The position numbers and the translations under genes were made by a program. From a bacterium (GTDB taxonomy: Bacteria > UBP7 > UBA6624): a stretch of 22,373 nt of DNA. Location of the stretch: contig JACNFQ010000063.1 of assembly GCA_014384545.1 (NCBI GenBank), forward strand, positions 1 to 22,373, given 5' to 3'. Shown piece by piece: positions 22,050-22,373 of this stretch (position 1 is its first letter; the number at the start of each line of letters is the position of its first letter). Under the pieces are notes generated by a model. The model saw only the letters and a program-made list of their open reading frames with translations, was not told the DNA's origin and did not search any database.

Positions 22050-22373
22050 GCCGCAACCCCATCCCTAAGACCCATAAACTCTACATCGGAGGCAAATTTG
22101 CCCGCACCGAGTCCGGACGCACCCTCAAGGTGAAGGGGGAGGGAGGGGTGGTCGCCCATCTCTGCCACGCCTCAAGGAAAGACTTTAGGGGCGCGGTAGA
22201 GGCTGGTAGGGCGGCGTTCAAGGGCTGGTCTGGGCGCACCCCATATAACCGCGGGCAGATTCTCTACCGAATGGCGGAGATGCTTGAAGGGAAGAGAGAG
22301 GAGTTTGCAGGGGGGTGCTCTTTGCCAATTTTGGGGGGGGTACGGAGATAGTGTGGGATTGTTGTCGCGGTGG
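22046..22373 (+). CDS. Second aldehyde dehydrogenase, N-terminal part, frame lost before window end
   Basis: This protein starts MSRNPIPKTHKLYIGGKFARTESGRT and continues with FKGWSGRTPYNRGQILYRMAEMLEGKREEF, the usual beginning of the second ALDH found after deoC-ald. After EEFAG the sequence no longer looks like ALDH and a stop comes at 22351. Runs of six G (22310-22315) and eight G (22333-22340) lie just there. Either the gene is broken or the frame was lost by a homopolymer error near the end of the sequence. The remaining bases to 22373 are included as the probable continuation. Confidence 0.7.

Noticed and set aside
1-22373. tRNA or rRNA genes
   Set aside because: No cloverleaf-like sequence or rRNA-like stretch was recognised in the intergenic gaps on either strand. 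The gaps are short, but no covariance search was possible.

Overview
The window is bacterial chromosome of moderately high GC. It has compact operons with many stop/start overlaps, and several first genes whose -10 box lies only 6-7 bp before the start codon, a leaderless-mRNA arrangement. It also holds a system I (Ccm) cytochrome c maturation cluster and a deoC/aldehyde dehydrogenase pair. Leaderless promoters plus system I would fit Deinococcota, and some other phyla such as Actinobacteria or Chloroflexota. This placement is inference at low confidence; no rRNA or other marker gene is present.

Region 1 (1-6852): a metzincin-type metallopeptidase fused in frame to a glycerophosphodiester phosphodiesterase (GDPD) was followed directly by a six-hairpin glycosidase-like gene with a TTGA stop/start overlap. 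That junction is now split by a 2,567-bp insertion. The insertion carries an AbiEi/AbiEii (type IV) toxin-antitoxin pair and a 23-bp repeat array. A 263-bp segment spanning the original junction is present on both sides (2247-2509 and 4814-5076, one mismatch), so both host genes stay intact. This is the most unusual structure in the window.

Region 2 (6870-10507): a reverse-strand lipoprotein with CbiX/sirohydrochlorin-chelatase-like halves; a 239-bp gap with a palindrome and a direct-repeat pair; a reverse alpha/beta hydrolase divergent from a DegP/HtrA protease; and a short proline-rich putative lipoprotein convergent with degP.

Region 3 (10695-12725, reverse strand): aquaporin, a secreted-lipase-like alpha/beta hydrolase, and a 52-residue very basic mini-protein that overlaps the end of the hydrolase gene.

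Region 4 (12802-19644): a complete ccm operon in the order TPR protein, ccmA, ccmB, ccmC, ccmD (29 aa), ccmE, ccmF, ccmG, a second TlpA/CcmG-like thioredoxin, ccmH, and a 31-aa single-TM mini-protein. CcmABCD loads haem onto CcmE. CcmF/CcmH, the thioredoxins and probably the TPR protein then join haem to apocytochrome c on the outer face of the membrane.

Region 5 (19707-22373): deoC, an intact aldehyde dehydrogenase, and the start of a second aldehyde dehydrogenase whose reading frame is lost just before the window ends. Together they probably cleave deoxyribose-5-phosphate and oxidise the acetaldehyde released.
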